A DNA stretch of 64,000 nucleotides from Lonsdalea populi (GTDB lineage: Bacteria; Pseudomonadota; Gammaproteobacteria; Enterobacterales; Enterobacteriaceae), in NCBI RefSeq assembly GCF_015999465.1, contig NZ_CP065534.1:2108001-2172000 (forward strand). The letters are read 5' to 3'. Each line of letters opens with the position of its first letter. Position 1 is the first letter of the stretch. Below are positions 1 through 9,275 of the stretch, piece after piece. The position numbers and the translations under genes are program-made. Under the pieces are notes generated by a model. The model was not told the DNA's origin and did not search any database. It saw only the letters and a list, made by a program, of their open reading frames with translations.

Positions 1-1463
1 AAGCGAAGATGTTTCCGGATCAAAAAACGTTTGTTGACGCGGTTCCCCGGTACTCGCCATCGGCCATCATGGCGGATTACTACATGCAGCGTCGGCTAGA
101 CAACTTTGATCTGCAGCATTTCGTGCGACACAACTTCATTATTCCAGCGGATGGTAAAGGTTATATCCCACCGGGCGGCCAGACGCTGCGGGAGCATATC
201 ATTGACCTGTGGCCGCACCTCACCCGCAGCACACCTGACATCACCCGCTGGGACTCGCTCCTTCCGCTGCCCAACGCTTACGTTGTGCCGGGCGGACGTT
301 TCCGCGAAGTCTATTACTGGGACAGCTATTTCACCATGTTGGGCCTCGCCGAGAGCGAGCAGTGGGATCTCATCCGCAACATGGTGCAAAACTTTGCCTT
401 TCAGATAGACCGTTACGGACACATTCCCAACGGGAATCGCACCTATTATCTGAGCCGTTCGCAGCCTCCTTTCTTCACCAAAATGGTAGAGCTGCTGGCG
501 AAGCACGACGGCGACAATCTGCTGGTCACCTATCTGCCACAGATGCAGCGGGAATATCAGTACTGGATGGACGGCGAAAACAGTCTGCAGCCTGGACAGG
601 TGGACAAACGAGCGGTTCGCCTTGGTGACGATGTACTGAACCGCTACTGGGACGACCGCAACGTGCCGAGGACAGAGTCTTGGCTCGACGACGTCACCAC
701 CGCCAGTCAGGTGCCGGAAAGCGAGCGTTCTCAGCTATACCGCGACCTGCGTGCAGGAGCCGCCTCCGGTTGGGATTTCAGTTCACGCTGGCTGAAAGAT
801 CCAATGAAGCTGTCGACGATTCACACTACCGACATTCTGCCGGTAGACCTGAATGCGATGCTCTATCACAATGAAATGGCGCTAGCGAAAGCCAGTCGTT
901 TAGCCAACAACATGGCCGATGCCGATCGTTACGCCCTCCGTGCCGACAAGCGCAAACAGGCGCTGAATCGCTACTTTTGGAACGCTGGAAAGCGCTACTA
1001 CGCGGATTACGATTGGCGTCAGGGTAAAGTGAGCCAACAATTGACGGCGGCGACACTGTTTCCGCTGTATGTTCAGGCCGCCCCGCAAAATTACGCCGAC
1101 GAGACTACCCAGGCGGTCCGTAACGAGTTGGTGCAAGAAGGCGGCATGGTCACGACCACGGTGCACTCTCACCAGCAGTGGGATGCGCCGAATGCCTGGG
1201 CACCACTACAGTGGGTTGCGGTGGAAGGGTTACGCTATTATCAGCAAGAGGCGCTCGCTGAAGAAATTGCGGTCCGTTTTCTCAACAGCGTTCAGCATAC
1301 CTATGAACGCGAGCATAAGCTGGTAGAGAAATACGCAGTTGAAACCGGCGAACTCGGCGGCGGCGGCGGCGGCGAATACGAACTGCAGGACGGGTTTGGC
1401 TGGACCAATGGCGTGACCCTAAAGCTGTTGAGTCTCTATCCGCCCCAGCAGAGAGACAAGTAA
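1..1463 (+). CDS. treA: Alpha,alpha-trehalase, periplasmic type (5' end outside window)
   Basis: Glycosyl hydrolase family 37 enzyme that splits trehalose into two glucose molecules. The reading frame is open to the window edge: the codons before the first ATG (position 9) read Ala-Lys and align with the AKLFPDQKTF stretch of E. coli TreA, so that ATG is internal and the signal peptide lies upstream. Both family signatures are visible, [14 protein letters not shown] and [13 protein letters not shown], the second with Ala where Gly is usual. The glycine-rich [19 protein letters not shown] segment near the C-terminus is also typical. Residues match periplasmic TreA better than cytoplasmic TreF. 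The long C-terminal tail of E. coli TreA is missing. It is convergent with clpA. Confidence 0.93.
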   Translation, partial: AKMFPDQKTFVDAVPRYSPSAIMADYYMQRRLDNFDLQHFVRHNFIIPADGKGYIPPGGQTLREHIIDLWPHLTRSTPDITRWDSLLPLPNAYVVPGGRFREVYYWDSYFTMLGLAESEQWDLIRNMVQNFAFQIDRYGHIPNGNRTYYLSRSQPPFFTKMVELLAKHDGDNLLVTYLPQMQREYQYWMDGENSLQPGQVDKRAVRLGDDVLNRYWDDRNVPRTESWLDDVTTASQVPESERSQLYRDLRAGAASGWDFSSRWLKDPMKLSTIHTTDILPVDLNAMLYHNEMALAKASRLANNMADADRYALRADKRKQALNRYFWNAGKRYYADYDWRQGKVSQQLTAATLFPLYVQAAPQNYADETTQAVRNELVQEGGMVTTTVHSHQQWDAPNAWAPLQWVAVEGLRYYQQEALAEEIAVRFLNSVQHTYEREHKLVEKYAVETGELGGGGGGEYELQDGFGWTNGVTLKLLSLYPPQQRDK

Positions 1464-1511
1464 AACGCCCGGCTTTTCTGGCTTTCGATTAAACTACTCA
1501 ACTTATCTCAT

Positions 1512-1542
1512 AAAAAATAAGGGCATCCATAAGGATGCCCTT
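1512..1542 (-). terminator. Rho-independent terminator of clpA
   Basis: A perfect 10-bp stem, AAGGGCATCC / GGATGCCCTT, with a 4-nt loop. Read on the minus strand it is followed by a run of T (the A-run at 1512-1520). It lies between the convergent treA and clpA and best fits the end of clpA. Confidence 0.8.
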
Positions 1543-1572
1543 GACGTTAGGGAAACCGGAGCGTGGTTAAGA

Positions 1573-3846
1573 CTATACCGCGCCCTCGGTTTTGCGTTTC
1601 TGAGCGCTATGGAAGCTATAGCTCAGCTGCTGAGTCACGGTATCCAGTTCTACCGTGACAGATCCCCCTTCTACCAGCGAGCCAAACAGCAGCTCGTTGG
1701 CCAGCGGTTTCTTGAGGTTTTCCTGAATAATTCGCGCCATCGGACGCGCACCCATCGCCTTGTCGTAGCCTTTCTCTGCCAGCCAGTCGCGTGCATCTTC
1801 GCTGACTTCCAGCGACACGCCTTTGGCATCCAGCTGCGCCTGCAATTCAACGATGAATTTATCCACCACCTGCTGAATCACTTCGGTCGAGAGATGGTTG
1901 AACCAAATGATGCCATCCAGACGGTTACGGAATTCCGGCGTAAACACTTTCTTGATCTCTTCCATCGCATCGCTGCTGTTATCCTGCTGAATCAGCCCAA
2001 TGGATTTGCGCTGAGTTTCCCTGATCCCTGCGTTGGTGGTCATCACCAGAATGACATTACGGAAGTCGGCCTTACGGCCGTTGTTGTCGGTCAAGGTTCC
2101 GTTATCCATCACCTGCAGTAACAGGTTAAACACATCCGGATGCGCTTTCTCTATCTCATCGAGCAACAGAACGGCATGCGGATGTTTGATCACCGCATCC
2201 GTCAGCAGCCCGCCCTGATCGTACCCGACATAGCCCGGAGGCGCGCCGATCAGACGGCTCACCGTGTGGCGCTCCATATACTCGGACATATCGAAGCGCA
2301 GCAGCTCGATGTCCATGGCTTTCGCTAATTGCACTGTGACTTCGGTTTTACCCACCCCTGTCGGGCCAGCAAACAGGAACGAACCGACCGGTTTGCGTTC
2401 ATGACCCAGCCCCGCGCGGCTCATCTTGATCGCCTCGGTCAGCGCTTCGATAGCTTTATCCTGGCCGAACACCAGCATTTTCAGGCGGTCGCCAAGGTTT
2501 TTCAGCACATCGCGGTCGCTGGCGGAAACGCTCTTTTCGGGAATACGCGCAATACGCGCCACCACAGACTCAATATCCGCCACGTTGACCGTTTTCTTGC
2601 GTTTGCTTACCGGCATGAGTCGACTACGCGCGCCGGCTTCATCGATCACGTCGATCGCTTTGTCCGGCAGATGGCGGTCATTGATATATTTCACCGCCAG
2701 CTCAACGGCCGCGCGCACGGCTTTCGCGGTATAACGCACGTCGTGGTGGGCCTCATATTTTGGTTTCAGACCATTGATAATTTGCACGGTCTCTTCAACG
2801 CTCGGTTCAGTGATATCGATCTTCTGGAAGCGACGCGCCAGCGCCCGATCCTTTTCGAAGATATTGCTGAACTCCTGATAAGTCGTCGAGCCGATCACGC
2901 GGATTTTACCACTCGACAGCAGTGGCTTGATCAGGTTAGCCGCATCAACCTGACCGCCCGAGGCCGCTCCTGCGCCGATGATGGTGTGAATTTCATCTAT
3001 AAACAGAATGCTCGTTTGATCCTGCTCCAGCTGTTTCAAGAGCGCTTTGAAGCGTTTCTCGAAATCACCGCGATATTTGGTGCCCGCCAGCAGCGAGCCG
3101 ATATCCAGGGAGTAAATGGTGCAGTCGGCGATCACTTCAGGGACATCGCCCTTAACGATACGCCAGGCCAGACCTTCAGCGATGGCCGTTTTACCTACGC
3201 CGGATTCACCGACCAGCAGCGGGTTGTTTTTACGGCGGCGACAGAGCACCTGAACCGTGCGTTCCAGTTCGCGTTCGCGACCAATGAGCGGGTCAATGCC
3301 GCCGACGCGGGCCAGTTGATTAAGGTTGGTGGTGAAATTCTCCATACGCTCCTCCCCTCCAGCCTGCTCTTCGTTAACCGGATTTTCCTGGCTGACCGAC
3401 GGCCCGGACTCTTCTTTACGCGTACCATGGGAAATAAAATTCACCACATCAAGGCGGCTGACATCGTGCTTACGCAATAGATAGGCAGCCTGGGATTCCT
3501 GTTCGCTGAAGATGGCGACCAACACATTGGCGCCGGAGACTTCGCTGTGTCCGGAGGACTGTACGTGGAACACCGCACGCTGCAGCACGCGTTGAAAGCT
3601 CAGCGTCGGCTGCGTATCGCGTTCTGCTTCACTCTCAGGCAGCGTTGGCGTCGTCTGTTCAATGAAGGTTTCCAGTTCCTGACGTAAAGCATCCAGATCG
3701 ACTGTGCATGCGTCCAATGCTTCACGTGCGGAGGTATTGCTGAGCAAAGCCAGCAGCAAATGCTCCACGGTCATAAACTCGTGTCGGTGCTCACGCGCTC
3801 TGGCGAAAGCCATGTTGAGACTGAGTTCCAGTTCTTGATTGAGCAT
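1573..3846 (-). CDS. clpA: ATP-dependent Clp protease ATP-binding subunit ClpA
   Basis: Hsp100/AAA+ unfoldase that feeds substrates into ClpP in the cytoplasm. The 757 residues match the usual length of 758. Visible in order are an N-terminal double Clp-N repeat (about 1-140), a first AAA+ module with Walker A GESGVGKT and Walker B ILFIDEIH, and a second module with Walker A GPTGVGKT and [11 protein letters not shown]. The IGL-type loop (KSIGLIQQ) that docks on ClpP is present. It lies 30 bp downstream of clpS, which encodes its adaptor, as in E. coli. The infA and serW genes that follow clpA in E. coli are absent here, replaced by a convergent trehalase gene. Confidence 0.98.
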   Translation of the reverse strand: MLNQELELSLNMAFARAREHRHEFMTVEHLLLALLSNTSAREALDACTVDLDALRQELETFIEQTTPTLPESEAERDTQPTLSFQRVLQRAVFHVQSSGHSEVSGANVLVAIFSEQESQAAYLLRKHDVSRLDVVNFISHGTRKEESGPSVSQENPVNEEQAGGEERMENFTTNLNQLARVGGIDPLIGRERELERTVQVLCRRRKNNPLLVGESGVGKTAIAEGLAWRIVKGDVPEVIADCTIYSLDIGSLLAGTKYRGDFEKRFKALLKQLEQDQTSILFIDEIHTIIGAGAASGGQVDAANLIKPLLSSGKIRVIGSTTYQEFSNIFEKDRALARRFQKIDITEPSVEETVQIINGLKPKYEAHHDVRYTAKAVRAAVELAVKYINDRHLPDKAIDVIDEAGARSRLMPVSKRKKTVNVADIESVVARIARIPEKSVSASDRDVLKNLGDRLKMLVFGQDKAIEALTEAIKMSRAGLGHERKPVGSFLFAGPTGVGKTEVTVQLAKAMDIELLRFDMSEYMERHTVSRLIGAPPGYVGYDQGGLLTDAVIKHPHAVLLLDEIEKAHPDVFNLLLQVMDNGTLTDNNGRKADFRNVILVMTTNAGIRETQRKSIGLIQQDNSSDAMEEIKKVFTPEFRNRLDGIIWFNHLSTEVIQQVVDKFIVELQAQLDAKGVSLEVSEDARDWLAEKGYDKAMGARPMARIIQENLKKPLANELLFGSLVEGGSVTVELDTVTQQLSYSFHSAQKRKTEGAV

Positions 3847-3876
3847 TAAACACCTCCCCCAATATATTGCCTTAAA

Positions 3877-4197
3877 TCAGGCTTTTTCCAGCGTACAGAG
3901 CAACGGATGCTCGTTATCTTTGGCATAACGATTAACCTGATCGACTTTGGTTTCCGCCACTTCGGCGCTGTATACGCCACAGATGGCCTTTCCCTGATAA
4001 TGAACCGTAAGCATCAGTTGCGTTGCACGTTCGATATCATAAGAAAAGAACTTTTGCAGTACGTCAATAACAAATTCCATCGGCGTATAATTGTCGTTAT
4101 TGAGCACAACGTTATACATGGAGGGTGGCTGCAATGCTTCGGCATGGCGAGCCTTGGTTTGGCCCTCAGTGTGCGACCACGTACTATGATTTCCCAT
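3877..4197 (-). CDS. clpS: ClpA adaptor for N-end rule substrates, ClpS
   Basis: Small adaptor that binds the ClpA N-domain and delivers proteins with destabilising N-terminal residues. The core [20 protein letters not shown] and the C-terminal [10 protein letters not shown] are nearly identical to E. coli ClpS. Two adjacent ATGs are possible, at 4200 and 4197. The second gives 106 residues, as in E. coli, aligns MGNHSTW with MGKTNDW, and lies 7 nt after a GGA core, so it is preferred. The N-terminal 20 residues are diverged, as is usual for this flexible tail. It is first of a clpS-clpA operon and divergent from cspD. Confidence 0.96.
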   Translation of the reverse strand: MGNHSTWSHTEGQTKARHAEALQPPSMYNVVLNNDNYTPMEFVIDVLQKFFSYDIERATQLMLTVHYQGKAICGVYSAEVAETKVDQVNRYAKDNEHPLLCTLEKA

Positions 4198-4521
4198 CAT
4201 TTTTCCAAATCTTAACTGTCATCTTGCCCTGGCCCACTGTACTTAACAGTAGCACGTCTATTTTTTATTTTACCATTGCCGGATCAAAATCACCCGGCAA
4301 CAAAATGACATCAACCCATTTCTGCGATAGGCGTAATCTTCTCATTCATTCCGTTACCCATATCAAAGTTTAACGAAGCCATCGCACCGCTCAATTCATC
4401 GCGCTTGACGGCCCGGGCGATTTTAATAGAGTCTTAGGTTTATTGATGATCTTTTAATCAATTTGATTTTACCTTAACCAATAACCCCACCGTAAAATAC
4501 GCTTACGAAGGATGGAGATGT
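4198..4521. promoter_or_regulatory. Divergent clpS/cspD intergenic region
   Basis: 324 bp of AT-rich sequence between the divergent clpS and cspD genes, which must hold the promoters of both. I see no confident sigma-70 element or known operator, and no ORF with coding character. A GAAGGATGGAG stretch at about 4506-4516 provides the ribosome binding site of cspD. Confidence 0.4.
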
Positions 4522-4743
4522 ATGGAGACGGGTACTGTTAAATGGTTCAATAACGCCAAAGGCTTTGGTTTTATTTGCCCTGAGGGCGGAGGGGAAGACA
4601 TTTTCGCACACTATTCGACCATTCAGATGGACGGCTACCGCACTCTGAAAGCCGGCCAGGTGGTTAATTATAGTGTGCATCAGGGACCAAAAGGCAATCA
4701 TGCCAGTCTGATCGTGCCGTTAGTCAATGCGCCGGTGGCCTGA
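4522..4743 (+). CDS. cspD: Cold-shock-like protein CspD
   Basis: 73-residue cold-shock-domain protein. In E. coli CspD is a stationary-phase, nutrient-stress inhibitor of DNA replication rather than a cold-induced chaperone. The nucleic-acid binding motif KGFGFI is present and the first 45 residues are almost identical to E. coli CspD (GTVKWFNNAKGFGFI, then EDIFAHYSTIQ). A GGATGGAG ribosome site precedes the ATG. The position next to clpS is conserved in E. coli, where Lon degrades CspD. A long-loop terminator follows directly. Confidence 0.96.
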   Translation: METGTVKWFNNAKGFGFICPEGGGEDIFAHYSTIQMDGYRTLKAGQVVNYSVHQGPKGNHASLIVPLVNAPVA

Positions 4744-4744
4744 G

Positions 4745-4816
4745 GGCTGGCCATGTAGTGCGCGTTGATGTTGAATTTGTCCAAAAGGCGGGTTACCGAG
4801 GTGGCCAGCCTTTTTT
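4745..4816 (+). terminator. Terminator after cspD
   Basis: GGCTGGCCA at 4745-4753 pairs with TGGCCAGCC at 4802-4810, followed by TTTTTT. The intervening 48 nt is unusually long for a simple loop. The 9-bp stem plus U-tract supports a factor-independent terminator. Confidence 0.65.
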
Positions 4817-4874
4817 CTTATCTAGCACGCAGGTTCATTAACACGACAATCGTGTCACTCAGATAATGGCGCTT

Positions 4875-5027
4875 TCAGCGTTCGAATGCGATGCGAAAAG
4901 ATTCACGTTCTGCATCGCTCAGATCAAGACGCATCAAACAATCATCCAGCAAAACAGGAATGTTGGCATCTTTCAATAATACTGCCCACGCCTGTTTCAT
5001 GCTGTCATCCAGATAAATAGGCTGTTC
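4875..5027 (-). pseudogene. Short coding remnant, unidentified
   Basis: On the minus strand an open frame runs from about 5027 to a stop at 4875, with an ATG at 5000 that would give 41 residues (MKQAWAVLLKDA... ending ...RESFRIAFER). The composition looks protein-like (acidic, amphipathic, leucine-rich), but a stop lies just upstream, no ribosome site precedes the ATG, and I recognise no family. It directly follows the decayed frame at 5026-5711 and may be the next gene of the same lost operon. It could also be a genuine small protein. Confidence 0.25.
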
Positions 5028-5711
5028 ATTTCACTTTATCAGACTGGCCAGTTTGATTTTTTTTTATCTTCGCCGATATAGTATATGGCTGAACGCGCAT
5101 GAAAAACGATATTCTGATGTCGCCGAGCTCTATTGGAACGAGTGTTAATTCCGACAGGCATTTCGCTTTACGGCCAGCACGAAAAAATTTTACGCCGTTA
5201 TTAAAGGACAGAACAGCCAGAATAAGCAGAGCGCCGATAAGCCCACTGGCGGCGATAATTCAGTTATTCAATTTATCCAATCCCAGAGTCAGCGTCGCCA
5301 GCTCAGGATGCTCGGACGAGATGACGATATCCGTCGTGTAATTGCCGCGCGAGTCATCCAAAAACATGATATCTATCTTTGAGGCATGCTCTTCATTTTT
5401 TATAATTATACTCAACACCCGCAGAGCAGATCGTAATGCTATATATCATTCGTCATTTACCACGATAAATATCGGCATCTGCAATAACCAACGGGCTTTT
5501 AGTAATAATACAGTCTTAGTAAATGTCGGGCACTTCGTTTTTAATAAATACCGAAGAGAAACATAGCAATAACAAAGCCGCAATAAAAACACCTAAACGG
5601 CTGGCAATGCCTGGCCGGGAAATAAAGATAGGTCAGAAGGAGAGTATCGACTTTGCATTTTCCATTAAAAATATATTCTTATTTTTTGCCGTGGTGAAAT
5701 CGATGTTTCAT
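5026..5711 (-). pseudogene. Decayed membrane-protein gene, unidentified
   Basis: AT-rich tract unlike its neighbours. Minus-strand translation gives coherent protein fragments separated by stops and frame changes. It begins MKHRFHHGKK at 5711. After a frame change comes a basic stretch and a hydrophobic helix (GVFIAALLLLCFSSVFI), then KNEVPDIY, a stop, and SPLVIADADIYRG. Further on a soluble segment contains IDIMFLDDSRGNYTTDIVIS, and after another stop a second hydrophobic helix reads GLIGALLILAVLSF. This looks like a membrane-anchored protein with one N-terminal and one C-terminal helix flanking an extracytoplasmic domain. I do not recognise the family. At least three in-frame stops make a functional product unlikely. 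Confidence 0.4.
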
Positions 5712-5924
5712 ATAAGTCAGAAACAATAAATGGCGGCGCGAATATGGTGATTTTCCCTTACTCTGTAAAAATTTCATTGTTTTTTGAGGTGAAATAACGA
5801 TTAATTGAATCTTGGTGAATTTCAACCTAATAAAATAGGGATTAATCATAAAATAAAGGTTTCATTACGAGATGAAAGCCAGTCAACCGCCCAGGCCGGC
5901 AGGTCCCATTGTCATCGATATCCG

Positions 5925-6641
5925 CTAATCAGCCCTTCCCCGCGCCAGCCAAAGCACACGCGCAAACATATGACGGATCAGCGGTGGAATCGCCTCTTCG
6001 CCTCTTGCCGCCGCATCCATAGCAACTTCTATCGCGAGATCCGGCTTGGAGGTCCGGTGAATGGCCTTGCTGATGATTTTGGGCGGCGACAGCGGCACAT
6101 TGTCCGGCAACTGGGCTACGCGGTGGTAAACCTGCGCAAAGCCGCTCTTGTACATAAAATATTCCATATCTCGCGCTGGCAGCATCGTCAAATGATCGCG
6201 TTCGTGCTGATCCAACAGCAGACTGCGGGTCGTCGCGGCATACTTTTTACCCGCATCATCGCCATCAACCAACACATGCCACTCAATGCCCATACGCTGA
6301 GCGAACCTGAGCAACGGCTTCAGGCGATCATTGCCGTGAATAAACAAAGGCAACAGCTTACGGTAGCGCGCGGACTGATGGTGTCCGACATCGGTTTCGA
6401 GAAAGGTGAACACGACCTGAAGATGCTTTTCGCGGCGGCTTTCCTCTCCTGGGATAAAATGAAAATCATCCGACTGGAAACAATATAGCGGCGGTGCGGG
6501 CGACAGCAGCAGAGAGAGCGCGTCGAGCAAGCTGGATTTCCCCCAGGCATTCTCGCCAATCAGGACCGTATTCTCATCCAGCACCAGAGACAGTCGGTTA
6601 ATCCCCTGGAAACCATCAATATCAACCCGTTCCAGATACAT
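5925..6641 (-). CDS. ybjD: OLD-family ATPase/TOPRIM protein YbjD, internally shortened
   Basis: 238 residues against about 552 in E. coli YbjD. The N-terminal part (1-100) holds the ABC-type ATPase start with Walker A GENAWGKSS. The C-terminal part (about 101-238) matches the end of the family, with the TOPRIM HVLVDGDDAGKKYA motif and the closing VLWLARGRAD. About 310 residues between them are gone without breaking the frame, including the ABC signature, Walker B and the TOPRIM glutamate motif. The start at 6641 follows a GAGGAG site and matches E. coli MILERVEI; an upstream ATG at 6710 is less likely. Either a pseudogene by in-frame deletion or a non-catalytic relic. Confidence 0.75.
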   Translation of the reverse strand: MYLERVDIDGFQGINRLSLVLDENTVLIGENAWGKSSLLDALSLLLSPAPPLYCFQSDDFHFIPGEESRREKHLQVVFTFLETDVGHHQSARYRKLLPLFIHGNDRLKPLLRFAQRMGIEWHVLVDGDDAGKKYAATTRSLLLDQHERDHLTMLPARDMEYFMYKSGFAQVYHRVAQLPDNVPLSPPKIISKAIHRTSKPDLAIEVAMDAAARGEEAIPPLIRHMFARVLWLARGRAD

Positions 6642-6811
6642 CCGCCGCTCCTCGTGGGCTACGTCATTACCAACATGGAGACAAAGCGCCGAAGGGTCAA
6701 GTCCTGCCAACGCTCATTGCTTTACCTGATTTTGTTTTTTATTTAAAATCACATAATTACAACTTATCACACCAGCCGAACCGCGCCACTGTCCCAAGGA
6801 AAATCTTCATC

Positions 6812-7714
6812 ATGTATTCAGGATTATTGATTATTCTGCTGCCGCTGGTACTCGGCTATCTGATTCCTGTGCGCAACAAAACGTTGCTGCAAGGGGTGAA
6901 CCGGCTACTGAGCTGGATGGTCTATGTCATCTTATTCCTGATGGGCATTAGCCTCGCGTTTCTTGAAAATCTGGGCAGCAACCTAATGGCCGTACTGCAA
7001 TATGCCGCCGTCAGCACGGTCTGCATTATCGCGGCGAATGTGCTGGCGCTGCGGCTGCTGGAAAGACGCAACGCCTGGAAGGCCACGACGGTATCCCACG
7101 ACGCGCTTCCATCTCGGCTAAAAATGATGTTGGAATCGTTACAGCTTTGCGGCGTGGTGTTGGTGGGATTCCTGTTGGGGCTGAGCCAATGGCCCCCATT
7201 GAAATTCGCGGCCTCAGGCGGAGAATACGCATTGCTTGTGCTGTTGTGTCTCGTCGGGATCCAACTGCGCAACAGCGGCATGACCTTGCGACAGATCGTT
7301 CTCAATCGCCGCGGCACGATCATCGCCGTCGTCGTGGCCGTCAGCGCGTTGTGCGGCGGCGCACTGGCCTCGCTGCTGCTCGACCTGCCTTTAAAAACCG
7401 GTCTGGCGATGGCTTCCGGCTACGGTTGGTACTCGCTGTCTGGCATCCTGATGACCAACGCCTACGGTCCGGTCATCGGCAGCGCGGCCTTCTTTAACGA
7501 TCTGGCGCGAGAACTGATTGCCATCACGCTCATTCCCAGTCTGATTCGCTCTCGACGCGCCAGCGCGCTTGGCCTGTGCGGTGCCACCTCGATGGACTTT
7601 ACCCTGCCGGTGCTGCAACGCAGCGGCGGCGTCGACATGGTTCCGCCCGCCATCGTGCACGGTTTCATACTGAGCCTGCTCTCGCCAGTCCTGATCGCGC
7701 TATTCGTCGCCTGA
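6812..7714 (+). CDS. lysO: L-lysine exporter LysO
   Basis: Inner-membrane lysine exporter (formerly YbjE, LysO family). The 300 residues contain about eight hydrophobic helices, ending in the conserved block GYGWYSLSGILMTNAYGPVIGSAA and the C-terminal MDFTLPVLQRSGG. An AAGGAAA site lies 9 nt before the ATG. It is divergent from the shortened ybjD. The window also carries the lysine importer gene lysP, so both directions of lysine transport are encoded here. In E. coli lysO is controlled by ArgP; I cannot identify an ArgP site by eye. Confidence 0.93.
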   Translation: MYSGLLIILLPLVLGYLIPVRNKTLLQGVNRLLSWMVYVILFLMGISLAFLENLGSNLMAVLQYAAVSTVCIIAANVLALRLLERRNAWKATTVSHDALPSRLKMMLESLQLCGVVLVGFLLGLSQWPPLKFAASGGEYALLVLLCLVGIQLRNSGMTLRQIVLNRRGTIIAVVVAVSALCGGALASLLLDLPLKTGLAMASGYGWYSLSGILMTNAYGPVIGSAAFFNDLARELIAITLIPSLIRSRRASALGLCGATSMDFTLPVLQRSGGVDMVPPAIVHGFILSLLSPVLIALFVA

Positions 7715-7739
7715 GCCAACGTCGCGGGTAAAACCCCCG

Positions 7740-8582
7740 CTACTGCCCCCCGTATTTCTCCAGCAGCGAATCCACGATAGCCTCGGTTTCCGCATCGGCA
7801 AAACCGTCATAGCGCCGGGGGCGGAAATGCATCTGGAATGCCGCGATCACGCGCTGCTGCTGTTGCGCCGTCATCGAAGCACTGACCTCGTAGCCATAGC
7901 GAGCCAGTTTATCCAGCAGCAAGCGGGGAGAGACGGGTTCATTCGGCGCGCGGCCCCCAAGATAAAGCCGTATCCGATCCGCATCAGGCCAGGCGCCGAT
8001 ACCGGCGTCCGCCAGCTGCTTCCACGGGAATAACGGTCCCGGGTCAACCTTTCTTTGCGGCGCGATGTCGCTATGGGCTACCACATTCTGAGGCGCAATC
8101 TGATGACGTTGCAGAATATCGCGAGCCAGATGCGCCAGCAGAGTCACCTGCTCCGGCGAATACGGCGCCCAACGACATCCCCCCAACAGCGGGCAGCGAT
8201 AACCCTGATTCTCCAGCTCAATACCCACGGAGACGGAATTCAGTTGAACCGAGCCACGCCAATAGCTGACCCCAGCATGCCACGCGGCCTGAGACTCCGG
8301 CACCAACTGCCACGCTACGGGGCGCCACGCGCTCAGCGGCGGCTTTTCCGGTATCAAATAGTGCGCGCTGACTTCGCCCCGCATCAGGAGGCGCAGCGAG
8401 TTCCCGAAATCTTCCGCCGTATAGTGAATGACCAGCAGTCTGACGCGGGAAGTCTGATTGCGCGAAACATCCGCCGTATACAGCCGGTAGTTGTTGCCAA
8501 TGATCGAAGCGGGCACGGTCGTGACCGGCGCTTGGCATCCTGCCAACAGCGCCAGTAGCCCGAAAAACAGCACGTCGCGCAT
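7740..8582 (-). CDS. amiD: N-acetylmuramoyl-L-alanine amidase AmiD, outer-membrane lipoprotein
   Basis: Zinc amidase (Amidase_2 fold) that removes peptides from muramic acid, including anhydro-muropeptides, at the inner face of the outer membrane. A lipoprotein signal peptide ends in LLAGC (Cys16). Zinc-ligand candidates are His53 in LLVIHYTAEDF and the later VVAHSDIAPQRKVDPGPLFPW block with His and Asp. A C-terminal peptidoglycan-binding-like domain follows (about 200-270). Length (280) fits E. coli AmiD. It begins 13 bp after ybjQ on the same strand, as in E. coli. Confidence 0.95.
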   Translation of the reverse strand: MRDVLFFGLLALLAGCQAPVTTVPASIIGNNYRLYTADVSRNQTSRVRLLVIHYTAEDFGNSLRLLMRGEVSAHYLIPEKPPLSAWRPVAWQLVPESQAAWHAGVSYWRGSVQLNSVSVGIELENQGYRCPLLGGCRWAPYSPEQVTLLAHLARDILQRHQIAPQNVVAHSDIAPQRKVDPGPLFPWKQLADAGIGAWPDADRIRLYLGGRAPNEPVSPRLLLDKLARYGYEVSASMTAQQQQRVIAAFQMHFRPRRYDGFADAETEAIVDSLLEKYGGQ

Positions 8583-8595
8583 GAGCCTACGACCG

Positions 8596-8919
8596 CTAGC
8601 GGCTGATCTTGACGGCGGTGCCGCTGATGGTAACCATCAGCATACTGCTGTCCTTTCCCACGGTTTCATAATCAATGTCGATGCCCACCACGGCATTGGC
8701 GCCCAGTTCCGCTGCCTGCTCTTCCAGCTCTTTAAACGCAATCTGGCGCGCGCGCCGCAGCTCTTTCTCGTAAGCGCCTGAACGGCCGCCGACGATATCC
8801 CGGATCCCGGCAAAGAAATCGCGGAAAATATTTGCGCCGAGGATCGCCTCGCCTGCGACCACGCCGCAGTACTCCGTAATCACAAAACCTTCGAGTGTAG
8901 GGGTTGTAGACAGTTGCAT
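8596..8919 (-). CDS. ybjQ: UPF0145 protein YbjQ
   Basis: 107-residue cytosolic protein of the YbjQ/UPF0145 family, a small pentamer-forming fold of unproven function. The segment [20 protein letters not shown] and the ending [12 protein letters not shown] followed by [13 protein letters not shown] are nearly identical to E. coli. The frame continues upstream to 8985, but AAGGAG sits 6 nt before the ATG at 8919 and abuts the ATG at 8925, so 8919 is chosen, giving [11 protein letters not shown] as in E. coli [11 protein letters not shown]. It forms a pair with amiD. Confidence 0.95.
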   Translation of the reverse strand: MQLSTTPTLEGFVITEYCGVVAGEAILGANIFRDFFAGIRDIVGGRSGAYEKELRRARQIAFKELEEQAAELGANAVVGIDIDYETVGKDSSMLMVTISGTAVKISR

Positions 8920-9191
8920 AGCCATCTCCTTGAAGAATGCGGATGAGTCATCAGATACTTCAATACCGTGTTCGCGCGGCCACATCGAAAGAGGACGCAG
9001 ACGGCGCTGACCCGGAGAAAGTATAGCCCGCTAATGTGCTGAAACCTCCGGCGGATTCATAACGATTTTCCCATTGAGAAAACTGCAGACGATGAAGAAT
9101 GGTTAATTTGGCGAGTTTCTCACCTGAGAAATCAGGCGATGAAGACGAGATATCGTTATTTTATGCTATAAAATGACTCTAAAGCGCCTGT

Positions 9192-9231
9192 TTGCAAATT
9201 TTAACCCGTGATGATTGCATAACTATTCTGC
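9192..9231 (+). promoter_or_regulatory. Candidate artPIQM promoter with weak ArgR site
   Basis: TTGCAA at 9192-9197 is an acceptable -35, with TGCATA at 9216-9221 as -10 after an 18-bp spacer. The -10 region overlaps ATTGCATAACTATTCTGC (9214-9231), which matches about 13 of 18 positions of the ARG-box pattern WNTGAATWWWWATTCANW. artPIQM is repressed by ArgR in E. coli, so the placement makes sense, but the match is weak. Confidence 0.35.
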
Positions 9232-9275
9232 CAACGGTACCATTCGCGGCATCAATGTCTATTCAATTTTTGCGC

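Noticed and set aside
1356..1375. GGC repeat tract in treA
   Set aside because: It encodes the glycine run of the conserved trehalase motif before [10 protein letters not shown], so it is coding rather than an independent repeat, though one glycine longer than E. coli.
2329..3480. 383-codon open frame on the plus strand antisense to clpA
   Set aside because: It lies wholly inside the conserved clpA gene, has no ribosome site and no recognisable domain; it is a by-product of high-GC codon use.
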